A DNA stretch of 64,000 nt from Porphyra umbilicalis (lineage: Eukaryota; Rhodophyta; Bangiophyceae; Bangiales; Bangiaceae): assembly GCA_002049455.2 (NCBI GenBank), contig KV918846.1, forward strand, positions 186,001 through 250,000, written 5' to 3'. A program made the translations under genes and the position numbers. Below, in pieces: positions 22,136 through 32,590 of this stretch; position 1 is the stretch's first letter; each line of letters starts with the position of its first letter. Under the pieces are notes generated by a model. That model had not been told where the DNA came from, did no database searches, and worked only from the letters and a program-made list of their open reading frames with translations.

Positions 22136-24259
22136 ATGCAAGACGGCCAAGACATGGCCGACACCGACGCCAACCCCTCCCCTCTCCCAAACACCGACGC
22201 CAACTCCTCCCCCCTACCAATCCATTGCGGCCAAAGCATGGCCGGCTCCGACGCCATTCCCCCTTTATCCTCTGGCCTTGACGATGACAACATTGATGAG
22301 ATATCCCCTGTACGCCCTTCGACACCAACGCCCCCCCGTGTGCGCCCGTCTTCACCAACCCCCCCCCCTGTGCGCCTGTTTTCATCAACTACCCCCCCTA
22401 CTTCTGCCGACGAACGTGCCGGCCCCGTCGGTGCGAACACGGAGCACGGCGCCGGGCCGGAGCAGGCGGCAGAGGAGGAGACAGTCCGTCAAGACCCTGT
22501 CGGCAACCATGCTCGCGTCCTAGCGACGGGAGGCTCGCGCCCTACTCGTGGTGTGTGGTGGATTCGTGACGAGCGCGAGGTGCTTTGCGGGGTCTACGTG
22601 GAGGCAACTCTCAACTCCGAGGTTGGAACGGACCAGCGCATGGAGACCTTCAAGAGCGACTACTGCGGTCGGTTCCGCGCTCAGCTGCCTGACTCTCTGC
22701 CGCAAGTGGACCGACGCCGCGCGCGCTCAACGCCGGCCATTGACAAGGAGCTCAAGTACATCATGTTCCCCATGGTGGAAAGCTTTAAGAACATGTACAT
22801 GTCTGTTCTCAACGCCAAGCTCACGGGCAACCCGACGCCTGCGGACCTGATCAACGCCACCGTGGCCAAGTGGAACGGCCTCAGCCCCTACGAGGGCTTC
22901 AAGGCCGAGGTCGTCGCAACGCTCAAGTGCCCTCCGCTTCCCGTCTGGAGGATCTTGCGACGGCTGGACCGCTTTAGTGGCGCGGCTACTGTGGCGGCCA
23001 TGCGAGGGTCGCACCGCGCTTCAGGCGTGCACGGTGCATCCAGTGCAGAGCTGTGTGACGAGGACCCTCTGGACGGCCTGACGGACGAGGACGAGGACCT
23101 GATCATGGGGCCAAGTACCTCTACGTACGCGCGGGGCCGGCAACAACGCAAGAGGAGCGTGTTCCAAGAACGGCCTGTCGGAAACAAGGCCGCCAAGGCA
23201 GCTTCCCGCATGGAGGCTTCCCTGCAACGTGAGTCCATCTCCAACACTGTGGCGCTAAACGCGTTGGCCCGGTCGGCTGCTGATCGCGCCGACATTGCCT
23301 TCTGGTCCTCCCCTGCCGCTCCAAACTCCGTCGAGGGGCGTCAGTGGTGGGAGCGCGAGATGAGACGTCGGTTGCATGATGCTGATGGCCGTGCCCCCCC
23401 CGCGGCCAACGCCAACGCACCCGACCATGATGAGGAGGAGGTATTGCAACGACAGATTGACGCGGCCACGGCTGCGGCCGAAGCCGTCGCCCCAAGGGGC
23501 AGCCGCGGAGGGCGTGGCCGAGGGCGTGGGGCCTTTGTTGGACGCGAGCGCGAAGCTCGGCGTGGCGGTCGATGCGCTGAGGTACCTGCCAATGGCGGCC
23601 AAGGTTACCGTGGTCGCGGCGGTGGTCGCCGCGGTGGAGTTCAACTTGGGCGTAGAGGACGCCACAGTGGGCGTGTTTCATCCACCGACGAGGAGGAGGA
23701 AACGGTCTCCGAGTCTGACAGCGACACAGACGACGCCCCCCCCCTTCATCGCAGGCATCGTACCTGCGCCGCAGACCGCACTGCAGACCACGGCACGTCC
23801 CCGCCGCCTCCGCCGACGGCGTCGCCGCCGAGGACAACTATTGAGGCCGCACGCGTGGCCGCGGAGCTGATCTCGTCGCAAGCCATGACTACCGGCAACG
23901 ATAGAAACGTCGGGAGCGTGGCGCATGGCACGGCAGGCGACGATGGTGACCCCCAAGCAGGGGAGGGAGCCGAGGATGGTGAGCCCCCAGCAGGGGAGGG
24001 AGGAGCCGATGCACAAGACCCCAGCCGTGTCGACTTGAGCGCCAGCGTCTCTAGTGCCCGCCCCCCGCTGCCGCCCCGACGCCGTGTGGCACTGGCTCGA
24101 GGCCGCGCTGCGCAGACAACCAAGCGGCGGCGCTTTGAGGAGATGTCCAACGCCGCCGGCGTTGATGTCGACGCACGCATCTTGGACACAATGGACTGGG
24201 ACAACTGGACAGACGGTGGAGACTCTAGCAGCGGCGGTGACGAAGAGGAGGGGCCCTAG
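22136..24259 (+). CDS. Myb/SANT-like protein of a PIF/Harbinger element
   Basis: The frame is open from 22043 (GTG); the first ATG at 22136 gives 707 residues. Residues about 137-285 form an ordered domain that starts RGVWWIRDEREVLCGVYVEA and contains GTDQRMETF, SFKNMY, and WNGLSPYEGFK, resembling the trihelix/Myb-like domain (W..EED..LC.AWV..S.D..VGT.Q....F) found in the second protein of plant Harbinger transposons, where it aids DNA binding and nuclear import of the transposase. Flanks are disordered: Pro/Thr-rich before it; Glu-rich, RG-rich (GRGRGAFVGRERE) and acidic after it. It faces the Harbinger transposase remnant (minus strand) tail to tail across 1.2 kb, which supports the assignment. 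Confidence 0.65.
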   Translation: MQDGQDMADTDANPSPLPNTDANSSPLPIHCGQSMAGSDAIPPLSSGLDDDNIDEISPVRPSTPTPPRVRPSSPTPPPVRLFSSTTPPTSADERAGPVGANTEHGAGPEQAAEEETVRQDPVGNHARVLATGGSRPTRGVWWIRDEREVLCGVYVEATLNSEVGTDQRMETFKSDYCGRFRAQLPDSLPQVDRRRARSTPAIDKELKYIMFPMVESFKNMYMSVLNAKLTGNPTPADLINATVAKWNGLSPYEGFKAEVVATLKCPPLPVWRILRRLDRFSGAATVAAMRGSHRASGVHGASSAELCDEDPLDGLTDEDEDLIMGPSTSTYARGRQQRKRSVFQERPVGNKAAKAASRMEASLQRESISNTVALNALARSAADRADIAFWSSPAAPNSVEGRQWWEREMRRRLHDADGRAPPAANANAPDHDEEEVLQRQIDAATAAAEAVAPRGSRGGRGRGRGAFVGREREARRGGRCAEVPANGGQGYRGRGGGRRGGVQLGRRGRHSGRVSSTDEEEETVSESDSDTDDAPPLHRRHRTCAADRTADHGTSPPPPPTASPPRTTIEAARVAAELISSQAMTTGNDRNVGSVAHGTAGDDGDPQAGEGAEDGEPPAGEGGADAQDPSRVDLSASVSSARPPLPPRRRVALARGRAAQTTKRRRFEEMSNAAGVDVDARILDTMDWDNWTDGGDSSSGGDEEEGP

Positions 24260-24353
24260 GCGGACGGCCGCTGGTTTCTGGACCGCTGGTTTCTGTGCCA
24301 AAAACATGGACCTGCAACTGGCATCATGGACCGACTGATTGCGTGCGTATCCT

Positions 24354-24533
24354 GTTGCTCTGTTTGCTTGAACTGTGCTTTGATGGCCATGGACATGGCC
24401 AACCTTGATGATGGACTGTGTATGTGTGCTCTCTTTTTGCTCAGTTGCTCTGTTTGCTTGACTTGTGTCTCGATGGCCATCGACTTGGCCAAGCTTGATG
24501 ATCGGCGATGTAGCTGTGCTTATCTTTTTGCTT
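24354..24533 (+). repeat. 90-bp tandem duplication (in-frame 30-residue repeat)
   Basis: Two 90-bp units (24354-24443, 24444-24533) both begin GTTGCTCTGTTTGCTTGA and share GATGGCCAT, TTGGCCAA-like and CTTGATGAT blocks. Within a 70-codon plus-strand frame (24326-24538) the units encode repeated CSVCL-C--MAMDMANLDD / CSVCLTCVSMAIDLAKLDD. It lies just past the stop of the Myb-like gene and could be 3' UTR or a small ORF. Confidence 0.7.
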
Positions 24534-24580
24534 GGTGACTGCTTTGTACGGCACATGACATGCACGCTTCCATGAGAAAA

Positions 24581-25431
24581 GGGTTTTTTTTCCCGTCACG
24601 GGTTTTTTTTCCTTATCAGCTGTGACATTGATGCTTGGCTTGCCTCGACGTGACCAGCTCCATGGTGTGCACATCGGTCGCAAGACGCACGACAAGATGA
24701 ACAAGAGCACTGCGAATATTCAGTTCCTTGAGAGCAGAGCTGGCTCCAGCTCCAGCTGCTCGGCCAAGTCAACAAAAATCACCTTGGTGCTGGCGTCCGA
24801 TGTAGCTTGCTGATGCAAACATGCCTATTTCGGGTTTAGGGATTATTTTGATGGACCTTGCGGTACTTCTAGAGATAAATTATGCAGTTCCATTCTTGCA
24901 CGCCATGCGGTCTGCCCACGCGTGCAGATTTCGCTGTGTAAGCAGCAAATACACGTACGGGACAGGATGGCACATCTGGAATCTACCTTTGTTTTTTATC
25001 GAATGTGCTGAATCGCCTTATCATCAACATCGCGCAAGTGGTGGCTCGTACAACAACAGCCATGGCCGCCACTGTGATGCGCTCTGACCAAGACCCCGGT
25101 GTGAATGTTGTGAGAGCGAGGCTTAGCATCGTTGGTTCACAGTCGCCAGGACATGAAGGGTGCACATTGAGGCCCAAGGAGCGCGGTAGTAAATGAAAAG
25201 GTGGGTGCTAGCTTTCAATGACTACCGCGCAGTACACGGTTCACGGGCGCACAGGCTCGCAACACAGTCAACAAGAGATAATCGATGCATTATCTGTACG
25301 CAAACCATCCATAGTCAACAAATATACGTGCTACCCGCCCATGGTCAGCTGATAGACCGATCACGCGCATAATGTAACCGTAGGGCGAGTGCTTCTAAAG
25401 AAAAAAAACCCTGCCCAGCGGGAAAAAAACA
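24581..25431. repeat. inverted repeat pair of G3T8C3 type in convergent intergenic region
   Basis: Left arm 24581-24613 reads GGGTTTTTTTTCCCG, TCAC, GGGTTTTTTTTCC; the reverse complement of 25399-25431 reads GTTTTTTTCCCG, CTGGGCA, GGGTTTTTTTTC. The arms bound about 785 bp of spacer between the Myb-like gene and the transposase. They may be ends of a small element or paired 3'-end signals, since each gene meets the same G3T8C3 motif on its own sense strand. Confidence 0.55.
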
Positions 25432-25453
25432 TTTGATCCACGGCGCCTTCCCC

Positions 25454-26395
25454 TCAACGAAGCACGTCCTCAGCCCGACTTGATCCCTCGCTCAACCCAC
25501 CTACATCTGGCAGTCGCAAGTACGGGGCTAAGAGGCTGCCGTGTTCGGCCCACACATGCTCTGCCAAGTCATGGAGCAAGGAGAAGTGCTCTTGCGTGTC
25601 CTTGGCCTCTTTCTCGGCCATTTGCATGTACCTCGCCGTTCCCATCGGGGCGCCTTCACAGCCACGACAGTCATTGACTCGACCGTCAAAATCAGGCACA
25701 GGTGCGCCCCATAAAGAGCCACAGGTCGGCCCATCGTCCTTGACAAAGGCCGTCCCATCGCCACTGGCGCCTCGATCGTCACAGTCGTGACGTCCGCTCC
25801 TCGCGCTGCGTACCGCCGCTGCCGCCGCCATGCGCGTTGATGCAATAAAACCGTGACGCCGGTGTTCCACGGCCATGTTGTGGAGGATGGCCTCAGCTTT
25901 GGCCGTGTTGATGAGGCGCGGCAGCGTCATGTAGCGTGCCGGGTACTTGGTGATGAACCATCGCGACCACCACACCGCGTACAGGCGCTCCGCGTCCTTG
26001 CGCACCGCCTCCTGCAGGCAGTTGTACACCTGTCGTCGAGGCGTGTCGGGCTTGGAGTAGGGCTGAGCAAATATAGCGTATCGGGGGTATCCTTGGTCGG
26101 CCGCGTAGAAAAGCAATCGACGAGAGCGGCCGTTCAGTGTGTAGTTGTAGATCCTCGGTGGCCACGTTCCATCGTTAACGTCCAGCATCAGCGGCGACGC
26201 GGCTAGCACGTTCTTGTCGTTGTAGGCGCCCGGGCACCCCACAAACATGTGCCAGATGTACAGGTCTTCGTCGCACACCGTCTCAATCACTACCGAGATC
26301 TTGCCGTTGCGGTCCTTGTACTGCCCGGCGAGTGCCTTTGGGCACTTGGCCCACGTCCAGTGGGTGCAGTCGATAGAGCCCATGCAGCCCGGCAT
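25454..26395 (-). pseudogene. PIF/Harbinger transposase, C-terminal part (DDE_4 domain)
   Basis: This 313-codon minus-strand frame opens directly with the catalytic core: MPGCMGSIDCTHW (first Asp), GAYNDKNVLAASPL (second Asp), and RKDAERLYAVWWSRW (Glu), followed by INTAKAEAILHNMAVEH, all in the order seen in plant Harbinger-type transposases (DDE_4 / plant transposon protein families). The N-terminal half is missing here; it is found 3.1 kb away at 29517-30085, separated by an inserted element. The ATG at its edge is therefore not a genuine start but an internal codon. The remaining C-terminus (GAPVPDFDGRVND and a Glu-rich helix) is lineage-specific. Confidence 0.85.
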
Positions 26396-29300
26396 CGTCG
26401 TCGGTCGTGCCCAACGTGACTCTTTGGTTCCTCATGGGGGACACAAAGGTGACACAATATGACAGAGTGTCGCCAGAGAGTCGCGCAGGGAGGCTAAATG
26501 TGTCGCAGACGGTAACACCACGGGAGCACTTCAGCGGCGGATATGCATCCGGATAGCTAACCGGTTTGTTCGGTCTCTCGCATAATCTGTGCAAAATATT
26601 TTCTACTGATTTTGGGCATATGCTTCAGTACTATTTGGCGGATGCAGATTTGTTGATCCAATTTAGTGCCAATCAAAGACTGACACGCGACCAACAACAC
26701 CAGGGGGACGTGTTGGGGCGGCGCCCCCCGCCGCCGCCGCGCCACCGGTGCAGCCCACCACCTTGCCGCCGGCCACCGCCGCCGTCGCCCCGCCGTCGCC
26801 CGACGGCGGCCGGCCGCGCCGAGGCACTGCCGCCGAGTCGCCACCGCCGTCGGCCGCCGTGGCGCCGCCCCGCGCGGGGCGCCTGTCGCCTGCGGCCGCG
26901 CAAACCGCGGCCGCCGCCGCGGCGCCGCCCCTTGCCGCCGCTGGCGCCCGCCCGCCGCCCGGGGTCGACGCTTCGCCGGCGACGCCGCCCCCCCCCCCAG
27001 TCGTGCGCGCCTCCTTGGCCGTCGCGCGACGGTAGGGAGGGGGGGGCGTGCCGCTCGCCCCTGCCGTAGCCTCGCCCGTTGCCGCCGCGGCGCCACCCGG
27101 CGAACCCGCCGGCCGAGGCGCCGCCACCCTGGCCGGCGGCGGCGGGCAGCGCCGGCGCCACGCGGCGACGGCGACGCCACCCCCCCCTCCACCGCTTGCG
27201 CCTTCTCGGCCGGCGCGTCCCGGGATTGGGAAGTGGTTGCGCCGCTCGACGTTGCCGCCTCCACGCTGGTCGTCGCAGCGTCGCCGCTTGCCCCGCCCGC
27301 CAGCCGCAACGCTGCCGCCAAACTGGCCGCCGCCGCCACCGCCACCACTCCACGGCTGCGGGGGCCCCCCGCCACCCCCCCCGCGCCCGCCGCCACGCCC
27401 CGCACCGCCACCACCACCGCCACTGCCGCTATCCCGCAAACCGCTACCGACGCTGCCGCCCCCCCTTGTGGACGCAAACCCACCGCCGCCGTCACGCGCG
27501 CCGCCGCCGACCGTGCCGGCGCGGGCGCCGCCGGCGCTCCCGCCGCCACCCCCACCACCGCCGCCACAGCCGGCGCCAGGGGCGCCGGCCGACGGGCCAC
27601 CGCGGGGACCACCGGCGCCCCAGACGCGCCCGCCGCCGCCGGGGGTTGCGCCCCCAAACCGGCCGCCCGACGGCGGGCCGACCGCCCCGCCGCCGCCGGC
27701 GAACGCTCCAAACCGGCCGGCCGGCGCTCCGCCGCCGCCGCCGTCTGGCATTCCTCCGGACACAGGTGGCGCGCGAGGCCCGCCGTCAGGGCCCGCCGGG
27801 GTGCCGCGGGGCCACGATACGGGCACTTCCCCCCCCCCATCCCGACAGAGCTCCCCCCCGTCCCTGCTGCCGGCGTCGCCCAGTGGCAGCCCGCCCACGC
27901 GCGGCTGCCGCATACCCCCCCAACCCACCACCCCCCCGGGAGGCGGCACGGCCCCTCCCCCCGCCTCGGCCGACCCGCGCGCCAGCGCCTCGTCCTCTGG
28001 ATCGTCGGCCGCATTGGCGGACGCGGCCGCCACTTCGGCGCCGTCCCCCGCGGTGCAGCCGCTACCGCCGCCGCCGCCGCGACGGTCGCCCCCACCGTCG
28101 TCGGCCTCCCCGTCGGCCTCGTCAATGGCGCCCGGCCCGCCGGCGGCGCCCGACGCCATCGCGCGGTGGGCACCTCCCCGACCCCACTCACCGACATCCT
28201 GCGGCCTGTAGCCGGCGGGGACCGCCGCCCGCACGACCGGCGGGCGGTCGCGTCGCAGGTGAGGGCGGCGGTCACGGCCGCCCGGCGTCCGACCGCGGGG
28301 CGCCGTCGCGCGACGGCCACACCCGCCACCGCTGCCGCTGTTGCCGCCGCCGCCGCCACCGACACCGAAGCGGTCACTCCCGGCCGCCGTCGACAGCGGC
28401 TGCCGCTGCCGCAAGGGCGTCAACGCTGGCGCCGCCGCCGCGGCGGGACGCCCGCCCGGCGGTCGGTGACCGCCGCCGCGGGCGGCGGCGGCGCCGCTCA
28501 CGGTGGCCAGTCGTCGGCCGGCCGGCCGCCCGTCGTGACGGCCAAGTCGGCCACCGCCGCTGGCGCTGCTGTTGGTGCCCGTCCTCCCCCCCCGCCGGGG
28601 GGGTTTGCCCGCCACCAGCAAGGTCCGCCCGACTGGGTCGGCGGGTCGGCCGCCACCACTGCTGCCGCCGCCACCACCGCAGCTCCATCCCCGCGGCCGA
28701 CGGCCACCCGCGCTCCGCCATCGTCGCCGCCGCCGACGACACCGCTACAGCTGACGAGCGTGCTGGCGGCGGGGGAGGGGGGGCCGGGCGACGGCGCCTG
28801 CGGCGCTCTTTGAAGCCGCTGGAGGTGGCGGACCCTCCGCCCAACCGTGCGAGTTCTGTGAGAAGAAGCCACCGCCAACCAATCATAGTGCTGGAGGCAT
28901 ACGGCTACACGAGCAGAACAATGTGGACACGGCTGGTATCCAATGAGAATCGTCTAAAAGAACGTCGCCGCAAGGCAGAAACACTGTCAGCTTCAGTGTC
29001 CCACTGTTACTGCCACCCCGGAGCGACGCTTGCCAGTCAGAGTCCGAATAAAAGTGCAAGATTGCTGGCGATCTGCACGAGGCCTTGCATCTGGATCAAA
29101 GACGGCCTCAAAGCCCATTCCGATGCTTCCCTCAAGAACACGATCTGACAGTGATCTCGTCTGAGCAGCTTGGGGGTGCGCTCCGTTCCAACAGACGGTG
29201 TTATTGATTCTTACAGTGAACACGAATCGCCTTGAAGTAGCCAAAAAAGCGCGCGGGCAGGACCGCCGAGCACTGTATGCTCCGATTGATCCCGAATTGG

Positions 29301-29516
29301 ACAAAAAGTGGCCCAGGACGCCGGGTCTTGGCCGCACAGAGCGCTTGCCCATTGCCTTTGCCTCGGAATGGTCGATGGAGCCGTAGTCTGTGGAGCACCA
29401 ATCTCTCGACAGTCCTTCTCCAGTGTGAAATCGCACATTCCCCGGGAGCACCACGCGGTGGGACTCTTGAAATACACTGAAGTAACCAAACAAGCGCGTG
29501 GGCAGAACCGCCGACG
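26396..29516. mobile_element. 3.1-kb inserted element with ~42-bp imperfect TIRs
   Basis: The left end on the plus strand reads CGTCGTCGGTCGTGCCCA and continues to TTTGGTTCCTCA (to 26434); the reverse complement of the right end reads CGTCGGCGGTTCTGCCCA and continues to TTTGGTTACTTCA (to 29478), about three quarters identical. Both ends start exactly where the Harbinger transposase frame breaks, with AT on each side (26394-26395 and 29517-29518), consistent with a 2-bp duplication. Removing the element plus one AT rejoins the frame as AARG-MPGC. The inside has AT-normal edges (26.4-26.7 and 28.8-29.5 kb) and an extremely GC-rich core (about 26.71-28.83 kb) that is open on both strands: Pro-rich on plus, Gly/RG-rich on minus. 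No transposase is visible, so it is non-autonomous or carries captured DNA. Confidence 0.7.
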
Positions 29517-29517
29517 A
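29233..29517. repeat. second copy of the element's right-end repeat
   Basis: TGAAGTAGCCAAAAAAGCGC (29233 on, through CCGCCGAGCA at 29272) is a direct copy of TGAAGTAACCAAACAAGCGC (29478 on, through CCGCCGACGA at 29517), with about five or six differences in 40 nt. The element thus has two right ends 245 bp apart, as after a nested insertion or an internal duplication. Confidence 0.75.
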
Positions 29518-30085
29518 TGCCGCGGGCCGCGTTGCGCGTGAGGCTGTGCTCCAGCTCCTCGGCATTGGGACGCCGCAGGTACGTCGGTTCCCACTTGTCA
29601 ATAATAAAGTGCGTCAGGCGGCGAGTGTACATATCAATGGTGGAGCGGGAAAGGCGACAGTACTCGTCAGCGCGGTCAAAGGGCTCTCCATACCCAAGCA
29701 CCCTCAACGCGGCAGACACCTTCTGAATGGCATGGGCCTGCGGGCGACCGGTGGCGTTGACAGCGCGCCTCCACATGGGCTCGTTGCAAATAGCTCGAAA
29801 GAGACGGTTGAAAACCAGCCGTGGCAGGCGGAAACGCTCCTCAAACGCGTCCTCGCCGTAGACCGGTGGCGCCCCGTCCACACCAAAGTAATCTCGCAGA
29901 ATGGCATGCGCACCTAGGTCAAAATTGCAAGGCCGGTTCGGGCGACGGCCTGGACGGGAGCCTCCAACGCGCTTGCGCAAGCGTCCGGCTCGCACCGAGA
30001 GAAGCGCACGGCGCACAGAGAGGGTGGCTCGAGCCCCAACCACGACGGCCATCTGCAGCTCATCCTCAGCTACATCGTCGTCCAT
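29517..30085 (-). pseudogene. PIF/Harbinger transposase, N-terminal part
   Basis: From the ATG at 30085 (MDDDVAEDELQMAVVVG) the frame gives about 189 residues before the insertion point. It contains DYFGVDGAPPVYGEDAFEERF, RLPRLVFNRLFRAI and a helix-turn-helix-like stretch YCRLSRSTIDMYTRRLTHFI, the usual N-terminal half of plant-type Harbinger transposases, and ends LEHSLTRNAARG, which in relatives runs directly into the G(F/M)PGCMGSIDC core. Past 29517 the frame continues into transposon sequence and is spurious. With 25454-26395 it would give about 500 residues. Confidence 0.8.
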
Positions 30086-32590
30086 GATCCACGGGCCCGG
30101 CGCGGGCAGGAAAACTCAAAGCGGGATGATGACGGGAAAATGAGAGAGGGAAGAAGACGGTGCCCACGACGGGAGCATGTCGTCGAGCACACGACGTCGG
30201 CGTGCGTCGTGCGGCGCGCGTCGTGCTCCCGGTACCAGCCGGCTGACGGTGCATATACCGTTCCCAGGCGTCCTGGACAGGTGGTGCCCCCTGTCACCGC
30301 CACCCCCACAATTTGGACACTGTGATGTGGGTGCGTCGAGCGCGACCCGCCCTCCACCTGGCCAATGAGACCTGTTCAGTGGGGTACAGCGGGGGGCACC
30401 CCCTCCTGCGCGCCCTCCTGCGCGCCCTGGTGGCCAGGAAGCGAGGCTCTCGACCCGATCGGCCACCCAGAGGCGATCAGCCACTACAAGCAGAAACAGG
30501 TCCGCCAGCCGCATGACACAACGTGGCGACGCGTTGGGAGCGACCGGCCTCCACGGGGCCGTCATGCAGTGCATGCGAATATCGTCAGTTGACAGCACGC
30601 GGCACGCTTGCAAGAGTGGTCCTGCTGGTGTTTCTCCGGCTCGTTATGCGGCCTCGAACGAGGCTGTCTCGGATGGTGGTCTGGAGTGAGAGCTCCTGTC
30701 CGGCCCCTACGTCCAACATTTTGGTTGCACAGATCGATACTCGGCAGCGAAACGTACGCCACTCGCCTGCGATGTCACACGATGACTAGTTTTAGGTTGG
30801 CTGATATTTGACCGGGGTCGGTCGCGTGATGGGCACGAATCACCACCGCGTGATGGGCACGAATCACCCGGGCCGCCGACGGCCCAGCGCCAAAACCGGA
30901 CGGTGCGATCAAGAGTGTCACACGTGGTGACCATCACGATCGTCTCGGAGCTCTCCTGAGCCAGTGACAGCGCTCCGTTTCGCCTAAAACGGGCCGGCCC
31001 CGTTCGGACCGGTCGGTAATCGGCCTCTGACGTCCCCAAATCTGGCTTCTATGAGGACGCCCACCCTTGATTCGCGACTGCCTCCGAACTCACCTCTGGG
31101 TTATCCGGTTGGACTTATCTCGGCGCTGTAAATCGTTTCTGGCCCGTTTGCGGAAGTTCTGCATACGGGACGTTGTCGATGGTGCTAGTTTCCGCATATG
31201 GTGCCACGTTAGACACGGGGGGACACGTGGTCCATATTTTTACGATAATCGACATTGTTGGGATTACTCTAAGGGCGTTGGGGGGGGGGGGGGTGACGGC
31301 ATTGGGGGGGGTATGGTGCCGGTTGACAAAGGCAGCTTGTACGGTGCAAGATGATGCGCCTTCTCGATACACCCGAAAATGGAGACACAAGCGCCCGTGG
31401 TGGGCGCCAAGCCCGGGCTGAGACGAGCGGCGGTGGCACAACTAGCGCCACGTGTGTGGCCACGTGGTCCTCACCGACCGGTATTTGGCGTGGGTCGGAT
31501 GACCCAGATAGCCACAAATGGGTTCCAAATGTGGGTAACGGCTGCTACGTGGCACGAAACGTGTCCTCCATCCACGCCGCCGACCCACATTTGACTTGCC
31601 GACGCTCTCTAATGTAGGCTGCCTTTACCTCACTTGGGGGGGGCAGCCGCCTTCCGGGCCCTGTGACCCTTGTGGCAGGACAGTCCTTCTCAGCCACGTA
31701 ACTCTATTCGCTTTTAGCGTCATCGCGACCCTGACACGTCCTCAGATCCCTGAGGACACGAATGCAGACTGCCACCTCTGAAACGGAGAGCAAGTCCCGT
31801 GATCTAAGTATATGTGTGCATCACTACACTTTGAGAGCACCCTGTCCTGAAGGCCAGGGAATTGTGATCGAGCGGATCTCTCGAAAACACCGATACGACG
31901 TGAAGTGGCAACATGGCACCAATCGCTCTGCCGATCGTTTGGATGGACACCTGATGATTGATCGAAGCATTCCACCAGCGTCAACATCATTGGTCTCCAG
32001 CGTCGCCGTGATATCGTGTCTCTTCCCACCCCGTTGATGGTCTGTCCCGCCACGGATCCATGTGAGGCGCATGGCCGCTCCTCTGTCAAGGTCGTGACGT
32101 AGTCCATTTCATCTATTCTCTCGGTACGTCCATCTCGTCTCGCGATGTGGTGGCAGCTAGATCTAGTGGCCGCCGTGTGTCCGCCAACGGACTCGTGGCC
32201 GACACTTGCCATGATGACGCAAACACGATGTTATGGGAATCTCTCTGAAAATCACCTGAGTGAACACATCTGTCGACGACTGCCTCCGGGCGTCGCCCGA
32301 CTTCGCTTCTGAGCACCGACGGCTGTCGCAGCGGGCGCCCCCCGCTCGCTTGACGTTTCGCGCATTCCTGCGGTGGGGAGTTCTTCCTCTCTGCGATCGA
32401 CAGCGCGGTGGACTGTTGCTGACGGCCTCATCCTTGTCAACCTGTGTTGCTTGTTCTCGGTGTGTTGCGCCGCTCACGTTTGTCTCTTGTCGCTTCCTGT
32501 AGGCCCTCGTCGACGGGCCTCGCGCCGGCCAACAGCTCGCCCTTCCCATCCCGACCCCCCCCCCCGCCGGTTTCACCCCCCAGCCCCACC
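30086..32590. other. spacer, no supported gene
   Basis: Short frames on all frames. It holds a 24-bp tandem duplication (CGCGTGATGGGCACGAATCAC at 30823 and 30847) and G-runs at about 31279-31309. Just before bL31, the pyrimidine-rich TTTGTCTCTTGTCGCTTCCTGTAG ending at 32502 looks like a 3' splice site and may close a 5'-UTR intron. Confidence 0.35.

Noticed and set aside
27048..28211. Proline-rich 387-residue ORF (+) and the overlapping 652-residue Gly-rich ORF (-)
   Set aside because: Every frame is open in this GC-rich block and the two readings are complementary; neither has an ordered domain, so no gene is called.
29201..29516. C-terminal continuation of the 294-codon transposase ORF
   Set aside because: Sequence past 29517 belongs to the inserted element; its repeated ALVWLLQ / ALFWLLQ words are the translated right-end repeats, not protein homology.
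25454..30085. The 3.1-kb interval as a giant intron of the Harbinger transposase
   Set aside because: No GT-AG pair on the minus strand at the break; instead, inverted repeats start exactly there and the frame closes when the interval plus one AT is removed.
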